Below are positions 51,483 through 64,000 of a stretch of DNA of 64,000 nucleotides, piece after piece; the first letter of the stretch is position 1; every line of letters begins with the position of its first letter. Made by a program: the position numbers and the translations under genes. Below the pieces are notes generated by a model. It was not told where the DNA came from, searched no databases, and saw nothing but the letters and a program-made list of their open reading frames with translations. Origin of the DNA: Streptomyces sp. NBC_01235 (lineage in GTDB: Bacteria > Actinomycetota > Actinomycetes > Streptomycetales > Streptomycetaceae); assembly GCF_035989285.1 (NCBI RefSeq), contig NZ_CP108513.1:5208001-5272000 (forward strand). The letters run 5' to 3'.

Positions 51483-52273
51483 TCGGCCGCCCCCTGGGGC
51501 TCGCGGCCCTTGCCGGGCGGGCCGGCGAAGACCTGGGCGATGTCCAGCCAGCGGTCGGCGTCGGGGCCTTCGGCGCGCAGGGCGAGGTCGGCGCGGTGGG
51601 CGCGCTGGGTGACCAGGCGGCAGAAGTCGAGGGCGGGGCCGGTGACGCGGTCGTCTGCGTCCTCGGGGCCGTAAGTCCACAACTCGCCCGAGGGGCCGGT
51701 GAGTTCGACACGGAACTCCTCGAACGGCGTGGGCAGTCCGTGCACGCCGAACGCGAAGTCGCGGGTGCGGACGCCGAGGCGGACGATGTGCCGCAGCCGG
51801 TCGGTGGGTGCGGGCACCGCGCCCAGCGCGTCCGCCACGTCCAGGCCGTGGGCCCAGGTCTCCATGAGCCGGGCGGTGGCCATGGAGGCGGCGGACATGG
51901 GCGGGCCGTACCAGGGGAAACGCGCCCCCTCGGGTGCCACCCGCAGGGCGTCCTGCAGGGCCTCGCGGCCGGCCCGCCAGTCCGCGAGCAGCCGCGCGGG
52001 CGGCTTCCCTGCCCCTTCCTCGGCGCCGTTGTCCACGAAGTCCCCGGGCGCGGCCAGCGCCTTCTCGACCTCGCGGGCGAAGGCGTCCCTGTCGGTCACG
52101 GCCAGCACGGAGGAGTGGTCGGTCCAGGCGAGGTGCGCGATCTGGTGGGCGACCGTCCAGCCGGCGGCGGGGGTCGGCAGCGTCCACTGCTCCGGTCCCA
52201 ACTCGGCGACCAGCCGGTCGAGTTCGTCGCTTTCGGCGCGGAGGTCGTCAAGCACGGGGGTCGGGTCGGCCAT
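51479..52273 (-). CDS. TIGR03084 family metal-binding protein
   Basis: A 264-residue DinB/MDMPI-like protein: [17 protein letters not shown] (about residues 40-56) and [26 protein letters not shown] (about 125-150) place three histidines in the usual metal-binding arrangement. Family members may be mycothiol-dependent or CoA-metabolism accessories; the function is unproven. It is the first gene of the eight-gene operon. ATG 52273 is chosen over 52285. A palindrome 33-46 bases upstream of the start is the likely operator. Confidence 0.87.
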   Translation of the reverse strand: MADPTPVLDDLRAESDELDRLVAELGPEQWTLPTPAAGWTVAHQIAHLAWTDHSSVLAVTDRDAFAREVEKALAAPGDFVDNGAEEGAGKPPARLLADWRAGREALQDALRVAPEGARFPWYGPPMSAASMATARLMETWAHGLDVADALGAVPAPTDRLRHIVRLGVRTRDFAFGVHGLPTPFEEFRVELTGPSGELWTYGPEDADDRVTGPALDFCRLVTQRAHRADLALRAEGPDADRWLDIAQVFAGPPGKGREPQGAAE

Positions 52274-52305
52274 GGGGTGGAGCATGGCAGGGGCTCAAGA
52301 AACAA

Positions 52306-52319
52306 GCAAGCACGCTTGC
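52306..52319. promoter_or_regulatory. Palindromic operator of the atu-like operon
   Basis: GCAAGCACGCTTGC (6-bp perfect arms) in an AT-rich island (CAAGCAAGCACGCTTGCATT) just upstream of the first operon gene on the minus strand. Size and composition suit a TetR-family operator; the operon's own TetR (42155-42790) is the obvious candidate. Confidence 0.55.
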
Positions 52320-52345
52320 ATTTAATTTGCCGTCGCAGGTTCCGC

Positions 52346-52377
52346 CACAGGTGCTGTCACAGGTGCTGTCACAGGTG
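52346..52377. repeat. 12-bp tandem repeat, about 2.7 copies
   Basis: CACAGGTGCTGT is repeated at 52346 and 52358, with a partial third copy at 52370. It lies between the EamA gene end and the atu-like operon promoter. Confidence 0.75.
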
Positions 52378-52469
52378 AAGCAGTCGTAGATGTGCCCCAT
52401 GGACGCATGGCGGCAGTGGCCACTGACACCCTCCCGCCGAAGCCGCCCTGAAGCCTTTCTCGGGCCGGC

Positions 52470-53438
52470 TCAGGCCTCCGGAACCGCTCCCCTCCCCCGC
52501 CTCACCTGTGCCCGTACCGCCCCCATGCTCGCCGTGATGACGAGCACGATGGCGGCGGCCTCGGTGGCGGTCAGGGACTGGTCGAGGATGAGGAAGCCCG
52601 CCGCGGCGGCGAGGGCCGGTTCCAGGCTCATCAGGATCGCGAAGGTGGAGGCGGGCAGGCGGCGCAGGGCGAGGAGTTCGAGGGTATAGGGGAGAACCGA
52701 GGACAGGACGGCCACCGCCGCGCCCAGACCCAGCGTCACCGGGTCGAGCAGCTTCGTACCCGCCTCGGCGATTCCCAGCGGCAGGAACACCAGCGCGCCC
52801 ACCGCCATGGCCAGCGCCAGCCCGTCCGCCTGCGGGAAGCGGCGACCCGTGCGGGCGCTGAAGACGATGTACGCCGCCCACATCGCCCCCGCGCCCAGCG
52901 CGAACGCGACGCCCACGAGGTCGAGTTCGCCGAAGCCGGCACCTCCGCCGCCCTCGCCGCCTCCACCTCCGCCTCCGCCGCTGAGCAGGTAGACGCCCGC
53001 CAGGGCCAGGCCCGCCCAGACCAGGTTGAGCGCACGGCGCGAGGCGACGACCGAGAGGGCCAGCGGGCCGAGGACCTCCAGCGTCACCGCCAGGCCCAGG
53101 GGGATGCGGTCCAGCGCCTGGTAGAACAGCCCGTTCATCGCGGCCATCACGACGCCGAAGACGACGACCGTGCCCCAGTCCGCGCGCGAGTGGCCGCGCA
53201 GGCGCGGCCGGCAGACGACCAGCAGCACCGCCGCCGCCACCAGCAGCCGCAGCGCCACCACGCCCAGCGCGCCCGCCCTCGGCATCAGCGTCACCGCCAG
53301 CGCGCCGCCGAACTGCACCGAGACCCCGCCGGCGAGCACCAGGCCGACCGGGCCGAGGGAGCCGGGGCGGCGCGGAGCGGCGGCCGTCGCCGAGCCGGCC
53401 GAGACCTGCGGTGAGGTGGCTGAGTCAGGGGTGGTCAC
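52470..53438 (-). CDS. EamA/RhtA family DMT transporter
   Basis: A 322-residue ten-helix drug/metabolite transporter with two EamA halves (GPVGLVLAGGVSVQFGGALAVTLM at the N-terminus; AAYIVFSARTGRRF and VLSSVLPYTLELLALRRLPASTFAILMSLEPA in the second half). It is RhtA-like and may export amino acids or similar metabolites. A Gly-rich loop (about residues 155-170) joins the halves. GTG 53438 overlaps the stop of a 22-codon upstream ORF. An inverted repeat of MocR/GntR type lies in the promoter. Confidence 0.9.
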   Translation of the reverse strand: MTTPDSATSPQVSAGSATAAAPRRPGSLGPVGLVLAGGVSVQFGGALAVTLMPRAGALGVVALRLLVAAAVLLVVCRPRLRGHSRADWGTVVVFGVVMAAMNGLFYQALDRIPLGLAVTLEVLGPLALSVVASRRALNLVWAGLALAGVYLLSGGGGGGGGEGGGGAGFGELDLVGVAFALGAGAMWAAYIVFSARTGRRFPQADGLALAMAVGALVFLPLGIAEAGTKLLDPVTLGLGAAVAVLSSVLPYTLELLALRRLPASTFAILMSLEPALAAAAGFLILDQSLTATEAAAIVLVITASMGAVRAQVRRGRGAVPEA

Positions 53439-53503
53439 GGGCGGTCCAGGGGCTCGGCGGGTTCACTTCGACTCAGGTCGTCCATCGTGATGAGTTCGTT
53501 CAT
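53435..53503 (-). CDS. 22-codon upstream ORF coupled to EamA
   Basis: ATG 53503 with GGAG nine bases upstream opens a 22-residue frame (begins MNELITMDDLSR, acidic, ends in Pro) whose TGA overlaps the EamA GTG as GTGA. It could be a regulatory leader ORF or a short functional peptide. No homologue is recognised. Confidence 0.35.
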   Translation of the reverse strand: MNELITMDDLSRSEPAEPLDRP

Positions 53504-53518
53504 CAAGATGTACTCCCT

Positions 53519-53536
53519 GGTCCAGGTTAGTGGACC
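53519..53536. promoter_or_regulatory. Inverted repeat in EamA promoter
   Basis: GGTCCA-GGTTAG-TGGACC has 6-bp perfect arms and a 6-base spacer, resembling operators of GntR/MocR-type regulators that often control EamA transporters. No such regulator gene is adjacent in this window. Confidence 0.5.
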
Positions 53537-53640
53537 TCGTCAGGTGTGTGAACCCATTAAGCCACTGTCTCGGGCTGTGAGACGTGAGACGACTCGGACG
53601 ACGCCGACGACGACGCCCACGACGACGTCCACGAGGACGT

Positions 53641-54765
53641 CTACCGGCGCGCCATGTACAGATTCAGCGCCTTGTGCAGCAGCTTGTTGAGCGGGAAGTC
53701 CCACTCGCCCAGGTACTCCACGGCCTCTCCGCCCGTGCCCGCCTTGAAGCGGAGCAGGCCGAGCAGGTGGTTGGACTCCTCCAGGGTGTCGGTGATGCCG
53801 CGCAGGTCGTAGACGGCGGCGCCGAGTTCGTGGGCGTCGGCCATCATGCGCCACTGCATGGCGTTGTTGGGCTGGACCTCGCGCCTGCGGCTGGTGGAGG
53901 CGCCGTAGGAGTACCAGACGTGCTCGCCGACGGTGAGCATGGTGGCCGCGGCGAGGACCTCGCCGTCGTGGTGGGCGAGGTAGAGCCGCATGCGGTCGGG
54001 GTGTTCGTCGTTCAGCGCGTCCCACATGCGCTGGAAGTAGGGCAGCGGGCGCGGGATGAAGCGGTCGCGCGCGGCGGTCTCGGTGTAGAGCGTGTAGAAC
54101 GCCGGGAGGTCCTCGTAGCCGCCTTGGACGACCTTCACACCCGCCTTCTCCGCCTTCTTGATGTTGCGCCGCCACTGCTGGTTGAGGCCGCTGTGGACCT
54201 CCTCCAGCGTCCGGCCGGCGAAGGGGACCTGGAAGACGTAGCGGGGCTGGCCCGCCGCGAAGCCGTCCTCGCCTCCCGGCTCGGTCTGCTGCCAGCCGGC
54301 GCGGCGCAGCCGGTCGGCGACGTCGACCGCGCGCTGCTCGTACGAGCTCGCCTCGGCGTCCCGCAGCCGGTGGGCGCCCGGATCGGCGATGGCCGCCTTG
54401 ACGGCGTCGGCGCTCCAGCGTCGTACGACGACGGGCGGGCCCATCTTCACCGAGAACGCGCCCCGGGCCTTCAGGTGCGCGAGCATCGGCGCCAGCCAGC
54501 GCTCCACCAGGTCGGGCGCGTGCCAGTCGACGACCGGCCCCTCGGGCAGATACGCCAGGTACTTCTTCAGTCTGGGCAGCGGCCGCAGCAGCGCCAGCCC
54601 CGCTCCGGCGAGCCGGCCCTCCTCGTCGAACCAGCCCAGGCTCTCCGCCCGCCAGTCCGGCTTCACGTCCCCCCACGAGGGGATCTGCATATGGCTGACG
54701 GAGGGGCGGGCCGCGACGAACGCCAGATGCTCGTCACGGCTGATGGACTGGACACGCAGGCTCAT
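53641..54765 (-). CDS. femX: FemX-type peptidoglycan bridge aminoacyltransferase
   Basis: A 374-residue FemABX protein that adds the first glycine to the lipid II stem peptide using Gly-tRNA. Streptomyces needs this for its glycine cross-bridge. Motifs: SHMQIPSWGDVKPDW (about residues 24-38), QQWRRNIKKAEKAGVKV (about 195-211), AARDRFIPRPLPYFQRMW (about 228-245) and the C-terminal GLLRFKAGTGGEAVEYLGEWDFPLN. Two GNAT-like subdomains. Start ATG 54765. Cytoplasmic, membrane-associated. Confidence 0.9.
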   Translation of the reverse strand: MSLRVQSISRDEHLAFVAARPSVSHMQIPSWGDVKPDWRAESLGWFDEEGRLAGAGLALLRPLPRLKKYLAYLPEGPVVDWHAPDLVERWLAPMLAHLKARGAFSVKMGPPVVVRRWSADAVKAAIADPGAHRLRDAEASSYEQRAVDVADRLRRAGWQQTEPGGEDGFAAGQPRYVFQVPFAGRTLEEVHSGLNQQWRRNIKKAEKAGVKVVQGGYEDLPAFYTLYTETAARDRFIPRPLPYFQRMWDALNDEHPDRMRLYLAHHDGEVLAAATMLTVGEHVWYSYGASTSRRREVQPNNAMQWRMMADAHELGAAVYDLRGITDTLEESNHLLGLLRFKAGTGGEAVEYLGEWDFPLNKLLHKALNLYMARR

Positions 54766-54871
54766 ACTCGGGGCTCCTTCGAACGGCTGTGCAGACGAGC
54801 GCAGACGAGCCAGCCTAGGAGGCCGCCACGGCCGTCCCGGGGACCGAACGCCTCCAGGGCCGCCGTGTCGG

Positions 54872-58993
<4,122 letters not shown>

Positions 58994-59041
58994 TTCTTTC
59001 CCAGGTTCTTCCCGTGCGGGTCTCGTTCCCGTACGACACCG

Positions 59042-59070
59042 AGGGCGCCCGGCACCATCCCGGGCGCCCT
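59042..59070 (+). terminator. serC terminator
   Basis: AGGGCGCCCGG and CCGGGCGCCCT form a perfect 11-bp stem with a 7-base loop, about 50 bases past the serC stop and between convergent genes. It may also serve the minus-strand caspase gene. Confidence 0.7.
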
Positions 59071-59156
59071 GCTGTGTCAGCGGCGCTGAACGCCGTTGGT
59101 GTCGGGCGGGGCCCCCGGCGGCCGTCTCCAGGCGCCCGCCGCACTTCCTGACGCGT

Positions 59157-60119
59157 CTACGCCGCCCCCCGGCGCAGCTGCTCCACCCGCTTCCGCATCA
59201 TGGTGGCCAGCTTCGTCATCTCCCTCCGGCGCTCGGCGAAACTCTCCCAGCTCATTTCCCGAGCCCTCGCGGGACCCGCCCCACCTCGTACTGCCGCGCC
59301 CGCCCCACCGCGTACTGCCGCGCCCGCCCCACCGCGTACTGCCGCGCCCGCCCCACCGAGTGCTGCCGCGCCCGGCGTCGCCCGGTTCCGGGCGATCGCG
59401 ATCCCACCGCCGGTGTTGCGGTTGCGCTGTTGGGGCAGCGGACGGGACTTGCTCGACAGGGTCTTGTGGAGATGCTGGAAGAGGGAGTCCATGTCGAGCA
59501 GGTCGGACCGGCCGGGGACGCCCTCGACCAGAGCCGTGACAAGTTCGCCGGTGAACGCGGTGTACGTCTCGCCGGGCGGCGACAGAGAGGTGCGAGTCTC
59601 CGCGCAGGCGGTGATCAGACACGAACCGTCCACTTCCGTCAGGTCGGCGATGTGGGTGCTCGCGCTCATCCACCCGGTCAGGGCACGTCCGCTGTAGCAG
59701 CAGTCGAGGATCACCACGGTGCGCTGGGCACGCGCCAGCGGGTCCCGGACGGCCCGACGCAGGTACTCGTACCGCAGTGAGGTGTACTCGCGGTCCGGGT
59801 CCGAGTCCGGCAGGCCGAGGTACAGCTCGTCGGTGAACGGGTCCGTCAGGCCGTGCCCCGCGTAGTACACGACCAGCGTGTCCTCCGCCAGACGAGCCTT
59901 CTCCCGTACGGCGTCCAGGACCTCGCCGACACTGCCCGGCTGGGGAATCACGGTGCAGGCCTCCCGGGGCAGCCCCCACACCGCGGGATCGGTGAGCGCC
60001 CTGCGCAGCCCCTCCAGGTTGGCGGCGACCGCCGGCAGGTTCTCCAGGCCGGAGTAATGGTGCACGCCCACCAACACGGCCTGAGACCGTTTCGGGTCCG
60101 ACAACACGGGCTCGGCCAC
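59157..60119 (-). CDS. Caspase-family peptidase (EACC1-associated)
   Basis: A 320-residue C14-type caspase-like cysteine peptidase. The catalytic histidine is in VVYYAGHGL (His89) and the cysteine in VVILDCCYSGRAL (Cys141). The p20-like core covers about residues 10-235 (QAVLVGVHHY at the first strand). A Gly/Ala/Val/Arg 8-residue repeat follows at about 240-290, then a charged helix SWESFAERRREMTKL at the C-terminus. The GTG start lies two bases after the EACC1 stop. With that partner it forms a predicted conflict/suicide module. Confidence 0.87.
   Translation of the reverse strand: MAEPVLSDPKRSQAVLVGVHHYSGLENLPAVAANLEGLRRALTDPAVWGLPREACTVIPQPGSVGEVLDAVREKARLAEDTLVVYYAGHGLTDPFTDELYLGLPDSDPDREYTSLRYEYLRRAVRDPLARAQRTVVILDCCYSGRALTGWMSASTHIADLTEVDGSCLITACAETRTSLSPPGETYTAFTGELVTALVEGVPGRSDLLDMDSLFQHLHKTLSSKSRPLPQQRNRNTGGGIAIARNRATPGAAALGGAGAAVRGGAGAAVRGGAGAAVRGGAGPARAREMSWESFAERRREMTKLATMMRKRVEQLRRGAA
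59288..59376. repeat. 24-bp tandem repeat in caspase gene
   Basis: Three near-perfect 24-bp units (59288, 59312, 59336) plus a partial fourth encode an eight-residue Gly/Ala/Arg repeat that links the peptidase core to the C-terminal helix. Unit number may vary between strains. Confidence 0.8.
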
Positions 60120-60121
60120 GG

Positions 60122-60496
60122 CTACTCGCCTTCTCCGTCTGCGGGGGACGGCTCGGAGCCGGGAGTCCCGTTCCACTCCCGCAGGATCCGCTCGACCAGC
60201 TCGGGCGAGCCGTCGTACAGGGTGACCACCGAGCCGTCGCGTTCCAGCGTGATCCGCGGTGGACGCGGTCGTGAGCCGCGCCAGGTGGCCACCGCGGTGA
60301 TCAGGGAGGCCAGGGCGATGCTGTTGCTGAGCACGACGTTGACCACGTCCAACGGCCCGCCCATCCTGCCCTGCTCCTGCGTCGCGGACCTGACGGAGAC
60401 CACGGCGTGGCGCCGCAACTCCGGCTCCGCCAGCAGCCAGCGGCGCAGCGAGGAAACGTCCGCCGGATTCTCACCACAACCTATGTCGATCTCCAC
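60122..60496 (-). CDS. Effector-associated constant component EACC1-like protein
   Basis: A 124-residue protein matching the EACC1 pattern: LRRWLLAEPELRRHAVVSV (about residues 17-35), a Gly-containing helix GPLDVVNVVLSNSIALASLITAVATW (about 47-72) that is probably membrane-associated, and PRITLERDGSVVTLYDGSPE. EACC1 proteins accompany diverse effectors in actinobacterial NTP-dependent conflict systems. The GTG start at 60496 has GGGAGGGG upstream. The caspase GTG follows the TAG stop by two bases, so both are coupled. Confidence 0.75.
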   Translation of the reverse strand: MEIDIGCGENPADVSSLRRWLLAEPELRRHAVVSVRSATQEQGRMGGPLDVVNVVLSNSIALASLITAVATWRGSRPRPPRITLERDGSVVTLYDGSPELVERILREWNGTPGSEPSPADGEGE

Positions 60497-60599
60497 CCGG
60501 CCGGCCCCTCCCGCTCAAGCGACGACGCCGTTCATCGTAGGGGGAGACGCCCGACACGATCACTCCAAAGGACGCAACTCCCCCTACTGATACGCACGT

Positions 60600-62237
<1,638 letters not shown>

Positions 62238-62346
62238 TCAAGAAGAATGACAAGGCGGCGTCACCGGCGAGTACGGCCTGCAGCGGATCCCGGACGGCCT
62301 GGAGGTATTGGTCGCGCGCCGCTCGGGGGAGGCATAGGGGCGGGAT

Positions 62347-63351
62347 TCAGTTCCGGCGACGGAGTCGGCGGAAGCCGAAGACGACGGCGCAGGCGGCGGC
62401 CACGGCGAGCGCGCCGAACTTGACGCCGCCGCCGACGGCCGAGAAGCCGTCGCCGTCCCCCGAGGCGCTCGAACTCCCGCCCCCCGAGGGGGACTTGGAA
62501 CCGGATGAGGAGGCGCCCTCGGGTGCGTCCTCCGCCACCACGGAACTCGCGGAGCCCTCGGTGCCGTACATGATCTTGGTGCCGTCGGCGGAGTAGCTGA
62601 CGGACTCCCCCTGCCGTTGCAGCGGCACGTCGAGCCGCCCCTTGCGCTCGATCTTCCCGCCGTTCCAGTCGTAGGAGATGCCGCCGAAGTAGCCGCGGAC
62701 GGCGAGCTGGGTGCCGTCCGGGGAGAAGGCGGCGTCGGTGGCCCACAGGTCGACGGCGGCGACGGGCTTGAAGATGTTCGTCCCGGAGGCGGACAGGTTC
62801 GCCGGACCCTCGTAGAGGTGCCCGCCGTCCTCCTTCTTGTCGATGATGTACACGCGCCCGGTCCTGGGGTGCACGAGGAGCGACTCGGCGTCACGGGCGC
62901 CGTCGGAGTACTTCACGACGTACTGCGTGGCCTTGACCGTCTGGTCGACGAGCTTCTTCGGCTCGGGCAGCCGATAGACCCACACGTACTTCCAGGTCCC
63001 GCCGAGGTTGTCGCCGATGTCGCCGACCCAGATCTGGTTGTCGGGTCCTATCGAGATCGCCTCGACGTCACGTGGCGTGCCGATGCCGGTGAGGGTGAGC
63101 CGGGCGACGGTCTTTCCGGTCGCGCTGTCGACGGCGTAGAGGTAGGGGCCGTCGTCGCTGTCGTTGTGGGTCCAGTAGACGCCGGGGTGCTGCCGCGAGG
63201 CGGCGAGACCGCTGGACTCGGTGATGCGCGGGTCCTCGATGGTGAACCCCTTGTCACCGTCGGCGGCGAAGGCGGCGGGCAGGGCGAAGGCACCCGCGAG
63301 GAGGACTCCGGCGAGGAGGGCTACCGCTCGGACGGCGAAGGGTCGGCGCAT
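62347..63351 (-). CDS. Secreted, membrane-anchored beta-propeller protein
   Basis: A 334-residue exported protein. A signal peptide covers residues 1-29 (ALPAAFAADG). A WD40/YVTN-like propeller follows: YLYAVDSATGKTVARLTL, ISIGPDNQIWVGDIGDN, LLVHPRTGRVYIIDKKEDGG, DAAFSPDGTQLAVRGY. Next comes a Ser/Gly-rich linker (about 280-300), and a C-terminal transmembrane helix with RRLRRRN anchor (about 308-334). There is no sortase motif. No enzymatic residues are evident; it may bind a ligand at the surface. It diverges in function from the cellulase but shares direction. Confidence 0.82.
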   Translation of the reverse strand: MRRPFAVRAVALLAGVLLAGAFALPAAFAADGDKGFTIEDPRITESSGLAASRQHPGVYWTHNDSDDGPYLYAVDSATGKTVARLTLTGIGTPRDVEAISIGPDNQIWVGDIGDNLGGTWKYVWVYRLPEPKKLVDQTVKATQYVVKYSDGARDAESLLVHPRTGRVYIIDKKEDGGHLYEGPANLSASGTNIFKPVAAVDLWATDAAFSPDGTQLAVRGYFGGISYDWNGGKIERKGRLDVPLQRQGESVSYSADGTKIMYGTEGSASSVVAEDAPEGASSSGSKSPSGGGSSSASGDGDGFSAVGGGVKFGALAVAAACAVVFGFRRLRRRN

Positions 63352-63421
63352 GCCCCCAAGCGTGCCATCCCGCCCGGCGGTTCACGGGCCCGCACGAGCT
63401 CGTGGCCGGGGCCGCCGGCGG

Positions 63422-63684
63422 TACCAGGACGTCGGGTTCGTCGCCGAAGTCATCTCCGAGGGGACGGCCGCCAACGACTACGGCCCGAAGAAGACCGCCC
63501 AGCCGTCGCCGAGATCCCTGTCCATGTCATCACCGATCCCTACCAGGGGCGGTGTTACGTCCACACCGACCCCAAGGACGACGACTGCGCCAACTGGACA
63601 CGGGTGGACTTCGGCACCGGCACCGACCTGACCGGCACCGAAATCGACCTCACCTTCAAGACCGACGAGTTCCCCCGCGGCTGA
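63422..63684 (+). pseudogene. Frameshifted remnant of a secreted protein
   Basis: Two protein-like stretches in different frames: YQDVGFVAEVISEGTAANDY (frame of 63422) and EIPVHVITDPYQGRCYVHTD continuing CANWTRVDFGTGTDLTG to the TGA at 63684 (frame of 63511). Their composition, low in Arg/Pro unlike neighbouring shadow frames, suggests one gene broken by a frameshift near 63490-63511 and missing its start. Family not recognised. Confidence 0.45.
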
Positions 63685-63710
63685 CCGCCCGCGGCCCGCC
63701 GCCCGCCGGG

Positions 63711-64000
63711 TCAGAACATCGTGTTGTCGTTCGCCGACGTGGCCGGGACGTCCTGGAGGACGTCCCAGTGCTCGACGATCTTGCCGTTCCGCACGCGGAA
63801 GAGGTCCACGACCGCCTGGCCCCGTTCGCCCGGCGCGTTCACGTAGTGACTGTGGACGGCGACCAGGTCCCCTTCGGCGACGATCCGCTTCGGCGAGACC
63901 GACAACTGGGGGAACGCCTCGAAGTACGCCCCGAGCCCCGTCTTCGCACCGGCGATGCCGTCCGCGATGTCGGGGTTGTGCTGGTGATACTCGGGCCCCC
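63711..64000 (-). CDS. SnoaL-like / NTF2-family protein, partial
   Basis: The C-terminal 96 residues of a nuclear-transport-factor-2-like protein; the start lies beyond the window. Motifs: EYHQHNPDIADG, GLGAYFEAFPQLSVSPKRIV, GDLVAVHSHYV, AVVDLFRVRNGKIVEHWDVLQDVP. It resembles predicted SnoaL-like aldol-condensation enzymes common as single genes in actinobacteria. The substrate is unknown. Confidence 0.8.
   Translation of the reverse strand, partial: GPEYHQHNPDIADGIAGAKTGLGAYFEAFPQLSVSPKRIVAEGDLVAVHSHYVNAPGERGQAVVDLFRVRNGKIVEHWDVLQDVPATSANDNTMF

Noticed and set aside
48211..51711. Apparent 1166-residue fusion ending in the carboxylase beta subunit
   Set aside because: The N-terminal half is an out-of-frame translation of the AtuA-like gene; the beta subunit starts at GTG 49809 with a GTGA overlap.

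Overview
The window is a very GC-rich stretch of actinobacterial chromosome, almost certainly Streptomyces. It has GTG starts, many 4-bp stop/start overlaps, leaderless promoters, XRE/DUF397 and ATPase-type anti-sigma regulators, a DmdR1-type iron regulator, a CebR cellulase operator and an SCO4402-family gene. From memory, gene content and order resemble the S. coelicolor core between serC (SCO4366) and about SCO4410, in reverse. I see no rRNA, tRNA, CRISPR, transposase, prophage or integrase. About 55 genes are well supported.

Layout. 0-4 kb: two MFS exporters flanking a GlxA-type regulator. 4-15 kb: a catabolic island (alcohol dehydrogenase, three acyl-CoA dehydrogenases, SDR, cyclase, amidohydrolase, CoA ligase) in which three promoter regions share one palindromic operator type. 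14-20 kb: signalling genes (EF-hand protein, STAS anti-anti-sigma factor, ECF-like sigma factor with a zinc-finger/MDMPI partner, two ATP-binding anti-sigma-like proteins, XRE-DUF397 pair). 20-31 kb: purU, the SCO4402-family gene, a binding lipoprotein, a Pro/Gln-rich membrane protein, an NsdA-like regulator, an ABC exporter and a hydrolase. 31-42 kb: dmdR1 and a divergent SIS gene sharing a DasR-like site, a PAS/GAF sensor, GNAT, RidA/LysR, DUF4240, a leader-peptide-controlled 2OG-Fe(II) oxygenase, a citrate synthase and pdxH.

42-52 kb: an eight-gene minus-strand operon (TIGR03084, AtuA-like, acyl-CoA carboxylase beta and alpha, acyl-CoA dehydrogenase, 4-coumarate-CoA-ligase-like enzyme, enoyl-CoA hydratase, TetR) whose content parallels the Pseudomonas acyclic-terpene (atu) pathway. 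52-59 kb: EamA transporter, FemX, a large FAD/Fe-S dehydrogenase and serC. 59-64 kb: an EACC1-caspase pair (candidate biological conflict or antiviral module), a CebR-controlled GH5 cellulase, a secreted beta-propeller protein, a decayed gene and a partial SnoaL-like gene.

The most interesting observations are the EACC1-caspase pair, the atu-like operon, a 12-bp palindrome (CACGCGCGCGTG) repeated far beyond chance, and tandem duplications that straddle stop codons at several tail-to-tail gene junctions, including a perfect 137-bp one.
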